DNA of 64,000 nt. It comes from Zwartia hollandica (lineage in GTDB: Bacteria; Pseudomonadota; Gammaproteobacteria; Burkholderiales; Burkholderiaceae_B). Position 1 is the first letter of the stretch. Each line of letters opens with the position of its first letter. Below are positions 60,806 to 64,000 of the stretch, in pieces. The DNA lies in the NCBI RefSeq assembly GCF_019923725.1, contig NZ_JAHXRI010000006.1, forward strand, positions 811,696 to 875,695. Reading direction: 5' to 3'. The notes beneath the pieces were generated by a model. That model saw only the letters and a program-made list of their open reading frames with translations. It did no database searches and was not told where the DNA came from. The position numbers and the translations under genes were made by a program.

Positions 60806-62487
60806 GTCCGGGCTCCAACGTTTTGATGTGGTGTTGCAGTTGCAGCGATGCGATGGCTGAGATATGTACCCAGTGCGACTAAGGTGATGGCAATAACGCT
60901 TAGTGCAGCGCCGGGTCCACGTCCTGCGATCGACTGAAAGTAAAGATAGATACCATAGGACATGGGTGCCATACTTTCTTTGCTAGTTAACAAAATGGTT
61001 TCTGAAATCTCTGCTGCCGCAGTGATGAAACTTGTGACAAATCCAGCAAGAAGACCGCCCATCATCAAGGGGAGGACGATTTTGCGAATTGTCCGCCACC
61101 GGCTGGCACCGACGCTCTCTGCGGCCTCTTCTAGTGCGGGGTGCACTTGCGTCAATGCCGCCATACAGGACCTCAGTGCATAGGGTAGCCGTCTCACCGA
61201 ATACGCCAAGACGAAAATTAACCAGCTTGCCGTTAATGCCCCAGCCCCAAAGGGGAGTTCGACATCACGAAAGGTGCGAAGGTAGCCAATGCCCAACACC
61301 AAGCCCGGCATCGCAAGCGCGACGGTCACGAGATGATCTAAGATTTGACGGCCGGGGATTGTGGTTCGAATCACAATGTAGGCGATCGCTGCGCCTAATA
61401 CGACATCGATAACAGCAGCTAGACCACAATAAAGAATGGTGTTCCAAATCATCTGTTTTGCATCACTAAAAATAGTGAGATAGTGCGCAAAGGTGAATTG
61501 CTCCGGAAGAACGCTGAAGCTCCAAACCTTAAAGAGCGACATCAATAAAATTCCTAGATGAGGGGACAGCACCAACATGAGTATGCCAATGATCCAGCCA
61601 TAAGCCATCACGGTTTGCCATGAAGAAAGTTTCCGCTTTGGCGCTTGGGCGCCGCCGCGTGAAATCAAGGCATAGTCGCGACGTTTGACAAACCACCAAG
61701 ACCCCCCCATCGCTGCGATGGAGAACAGCACGAGGATGACGCAAATCACGTAGCCAATGGGGTCTTCGATACCAATAGAGGTGACGCGCAAATACGCCTG
61801 TGGCGCTAGCATATTTGTCACATTCAGCACGAGTGGTGTGCCTAGGTCATCGAAGACCTTGATAAAGACAAGCGAGGCACCGGCGATGTAACCCGGCAGT
61901 GCCAAAGGGAAAATAACTTTACGAAATAGTCGCCAACCTGACGCACCGAGATTTTGACCTGCCTCTTCCATTGAGGAGTCGATTGTTGCGAGTGATGCGG
62001 AAAGGTTAAGTAGGATAAATGGAAAGTAGTGTAGTGTTTCGACAAAAATGATGCCGCTTAAGCCCTCCATCACAGGGATGCTAAAGCCAAAGAGATCCAT
62101 CAAGATCAGGTTGACTGCACCCGAGCGTCCAAAGATCAATTGCATCGCCGCTGCGCCAACAAAAGCCGGCATCACTAAAGGCAATACCCCCAGCGTTTGG
62201 ATTAAGACTGCTCCCCTAAACTGAAACCGCATGGTTAGATATGCGAGGGGTATAGCAATCAGTGTGGCGCCAAGAACGGTCATCCCTGCGACAAATAAGC
62301 TGTTCGCAAATGACTCTCTCATTAAGGAAATTTGAAAGAACGCGAAAAAATGCGAGAGCGTTAACCCACCGTGTCCGTCTGAAAAAGCTGTGTAGACAAC
62401 CGAGACAATTGGACTGATAAGGAAGACGGCTAAAAAAACCGCAATCGCGATTGCAATTGCGGTCAGACCCAGGCTGTTACGTTTCAA
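60802..62487 (-). CDS. ABC transporter permease, fused FbpB type
   Basis: 561 aa with two homologous six-helix halves, each ending in an EAA loop: SSMEEAGQNLGASGWRLFRKV in the first and HPALEEAAESVGASRWRT in the second. The two-domain permease is characteristic of Fe3+ and 2-aminoethylphosphonate importers. It lies 11 bp after the binding-protein gene. Confidence 0.92.
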   Translation of the reverse strand: MKRNSLGLTAIAIAIAVFLAVFLISPIVSVVYTAFSDGHGGLTLSHFFAFFQISLMRESFANSLFVAGMTVLGATLIAIPLAYLTMRFQFRGAVLIQTLGVLPLVMPAFVGAAAMQLIFGRSGAVNLILMDLFGFSIPVMEGLSGIIFVETLHYFPFILLNLSASLATIDSSMEEAGQNLGASGWRLFRKVIFPLALPGYIAGASLVFIKVFDDLGTPLVLNVTNMLAPQAYLRVTSIGIEDPIGYVICVILVLFSIAAMGGSWWFVKRRDYALISRGGAQAPKRKLSSWQTVMAYGWIIGILMLVLSPHLGILLMSLFKVWSFSVLPEQFTFAHYLTIFSDAKQMIWNTILYCGLAAVIDVVLGAAIAYIVIRTTIPGRQILDHLVTVALAMPGLVLGIGYLRTFRDVELPFGAGALTASWLIFVLAYSVRRLPYALRSCMAALTQVHPALEEAAESVGASRWRTIRKIVLPLMMGGLLAGFVTSFITAAAEISETILLTSKESMAPMSYGIYLYFQSIAGRGPGAALSVIAITLVALGTYLSHRIAATATPHQNVGART

Positions 62488-62498
62488 CGTAAGCTCGA

Positions 62499-63803
62499 CT
62501 ATTTGGCAGAATTAGCGAGAGTCACCGCACGAGCGTAATTTGCTTTAGCGCGAGTGGCCCACTCTTCTTCGATTTTTGCTTTGGCTCTGGATGCTTCGGC
62601 ATCAGATTTGTTGCTCTTAAATAGAGCAAGTAGAGTTTTGTCTTGAATTTGCTTTTCATCGACCGCTGGAGAGAAAGCGAGTTGGCGGGCCTCTTCAAGT
62701 TGAGCACTAGATTTTCCGCCTAAACGCTTCTCCGCGTCATGAATCGCTTTAGTGGCCGCTACCAGCTCTTTATGACGGAACGTAATCATTTGATCGAATA
62801 GCGATCGCACCACCATGTAGCGCGTTTCCGAAAGCTGCGAGTCAAAGTTCACCTTGGCCTGGATTGTTCCGCTAAACGGGTTGGGATAGTCTGGCGGTGC
62901 TTTTTTGTAGGTGGCTGGCAATACCGGCAGGCGACTAATTTGTTTGTCCAGCAGTAGTTGCTGCCCCTCGGGGGATAGAGTGAATTCAATAAAACGTTTG
63001 CCTGCTTCGGGAGATTTTGCGCCGTCAATCAATGCGATATTCGCTGGAACAATCGAGGTGACAGATGGGTATACAAAATCAACAGGCATGCCTGAATTTT
63101 TTGCCGCTAAGCCAAAGAAGTCAATTACCAAGCCGATACCGAACTGACCGTTCGAAACGCCATCAGGGACGCCGAAGCTGCGCTCGGTGATTGCAGCACA
63201 GTTACCGCTAATGGCCATAATTTGAGCCCAGCCCTTAGTCCAACCTTCTCCCTGAAGGATGGTTTCAACAGTTAAATGCGTCGTGCCAGAGCGAGAGGGG
63301 CTTGAGGTGGCGACGTGACTAAAGTAAATGGGCTTAACCAAGTCAGCCCATTCCTTTGGGGCAGGTAGCTTGTTCGCCTTCATGTAACGTGTGTTCCACA
63401 TTAAGCCATACCCCGCAAGCGCTTGGCCGCGGTAGAAGCCCTTGGGGTCATTAACGGGATAGTTGCCAATTTTGGTAGGGATTTCCGGGTTTCCGGGGCC
63501 AATGTTTACCAGTAATTTTTGTTGAGATAGGACCTCAAAGGCGTCCGGTGCTGAGGCCCAGAACACCTCCACACGTGAGCCTGGACTCTGTTCGCGCACG
63601 TAGGCGATACCAGCGGCAGTGTTTTTATTAAGAATTTCAACGGTATCGGATGGGTATTTAGCTTCGTACGCCTTCTTGTATGCTGCGGTCAGCTCCTTGG
63701 GGAAGGATGTAACAACCGAAATCGTCTCTGCGTGAACAAGACAAGGGGAGAGCAAGGCAAGTGAAAGGGCGGCGAAACTTAAGCGGAAAGCGCTAGATTG
63801 CAT
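62499..63803 (-). CDS. ABC transporter substrate-binding protein (FbpA-like)
   Basis: About 434 aa, with signal peptide FAALSLALLSPCLVHA. The mature protein starts TISVVTSFPKELTAAYKKAY and has a class II binding-protein fold with VPDGVSNGQFGIGLVIDFFG and EAGKRFIEFTLSPEGQQLL. A C-terminal extension (about 340-434), rich in Lys, Ala and Glu, is longer than in ordinary FbpA proteins. AGAGG lies 5 bases before ATG 63803; an ATG 8 codons upstream is also in frame. Substrate: metal, phosphonate or a small organic ion. Confidence 0.88.
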   Translation of the reverse strand: MQSSAFRLSFAALSLALLSPCLVHAETISVVTSFPKELTAAYKKAYEAKYPSDTVEILNKNTAAGIAYVREQSPGSRVEVFWASAPDAFEVLSQQKLLVNIGPGNPEIPTKIGNYPVNDPKGFYRGQALAGYGLMWNTRYMKANKLPAPKEWADLVKPIYFSHVATSSPSRSGTTHLTVETILQGEGWTKGWAQIMAISGNCAAITERSFGVPDGVSNGQFGIGLVIDFFGLAAKNSGMPVDFVYPSVTSIVPANIALIDGAKSPEAGKRFIEFTLSPEGQQLLLDKQISRLPVLPATYKKAPPDYPNPFSGTIQAKVNFDSQLSETRYMVVRSLFDQMITFRHKELVAATKAIHDAEKRLGGKSSAQLEEARQLAFSPAVDEKQIQDKTLLALFKSNKSDAEASRAKAKIEEEWATRAKANYARAVTLANSAK

Positions 63804-64000
63804 ATTGGCCTCTGGGTAATTGTGCAATAGAGTTGCGCATTGAGCGCGAATAGATACAGGGAAATGGTAACAGGGTCAGAGGTCGTTTTGATGTCTTAAC
63901 CGATGAAAAGAATTGTTTAGGCAGGCTTTTAAATCTCGTTGGGTTCTTTGCCTAGTGCGTTGATGTTCAATTATCATGTGGGCGCTCTTTGGGCAGTCAT
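63804..64000. other. window end, no gene seen
   Basis: Upstream region of the ABC operon. I see no complete gene or named regulatory box here. Confidence 0.4.

Noticed and set aside
1-64000. CRISPR arrays, rRNA, insertion sequences or prophage
   Set aside because: No regular spaced repeats, no rRNA-like sequence, and no transposase, integrase or phage structural gene was found.

Overview
The window reads as chromosomal DNA of a betaproteobacterium in the Burkholderiales, most likely an Alcaligenaceae relative of Bordetella and Achromobacter. The reasons are the core block anmK - M23 peptidase - tyrS - glyA - nrdR - ribD - ribE, three tripartite-tricarboxylate (Bug) receptors, two TRAP systems, and many small catabolic operons. 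This placement comes from gene content and gene order, not from a database search.

Layout. 1-7119 is conserved housekeeping: cell-wall recycling, a murein endopeptidase, tyrosyl-tRNA synthetase, one-carbon metabolism, NrdR and riboflavin synthesis. A tRNA-Ser(GGA) at 7164-7254 closes it. From there to about 13.1 kb the sequence looks like an accessory island. It holds a HicAB pair whose toxin has an in-frame stop, a Spy/CpxP-like protein, a VapBC pair with palindromic operators, an AlaX editing protein, a RidA-like protein and a dihydroxyphthalate-decarboxylase-like protein. It also holds a family of short hairpin repeats and two 42-residue paralogous mini-genes that look like orphan leader/core peptide (RiPP-type) precursors. 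13.1-21.0 kb carries malic enzyme, a SOUL protein, a CYTH-like protein coupled to a two-gene chromate transporter, malonyl-CoA decarboxylase, a haloacetate-dehalogenase-type hydrolase and a TerC protein behind a yybP-ykoY (Mn2+) riboswitch. 21.2-23.7 kb is a rubrerythrin / Fe-S oxidoreductase / DUF3501 operon.

25.1-31.2 kb is a five-gene plus-strand operon joining a PLP decarboxylase and an alpha/beta hydrolase to a complete tripartite Emr-type efflux pump. 31.2-41.7 kb is a long minus-strand operon with many overlapping genes. It encodes an acyl-CoA ligase, an isochorismatase-type hydrolase, an RraA-like aldolase, two amidases, an unknown 72-residue protein, a BKACE beta-keto-acid cleavage enzyme and a TRAP transporter. 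A dihydropyrimidinase/hydantoinase is divergent from it. Together they look like an uptake-and-degradation route for an unidentified amide, ureide or N-heterocycle.

43.2-48 kb has a GST, two MFS carriers, PPK2 and a flavin reductase. 48.1-57.2 kb has a TAXI-type TRAP transporter, an MmgE/PrpD protein, three Bug receptors and a GT39-like membrane protein. 57.3-63.8 kb has a GST, an EamA exporter, an exported lipoprotein with a methyltransferase fold and an FbpABC-type ABC importer. No integrase, transposase, CRISPR array or rRNA was seen.
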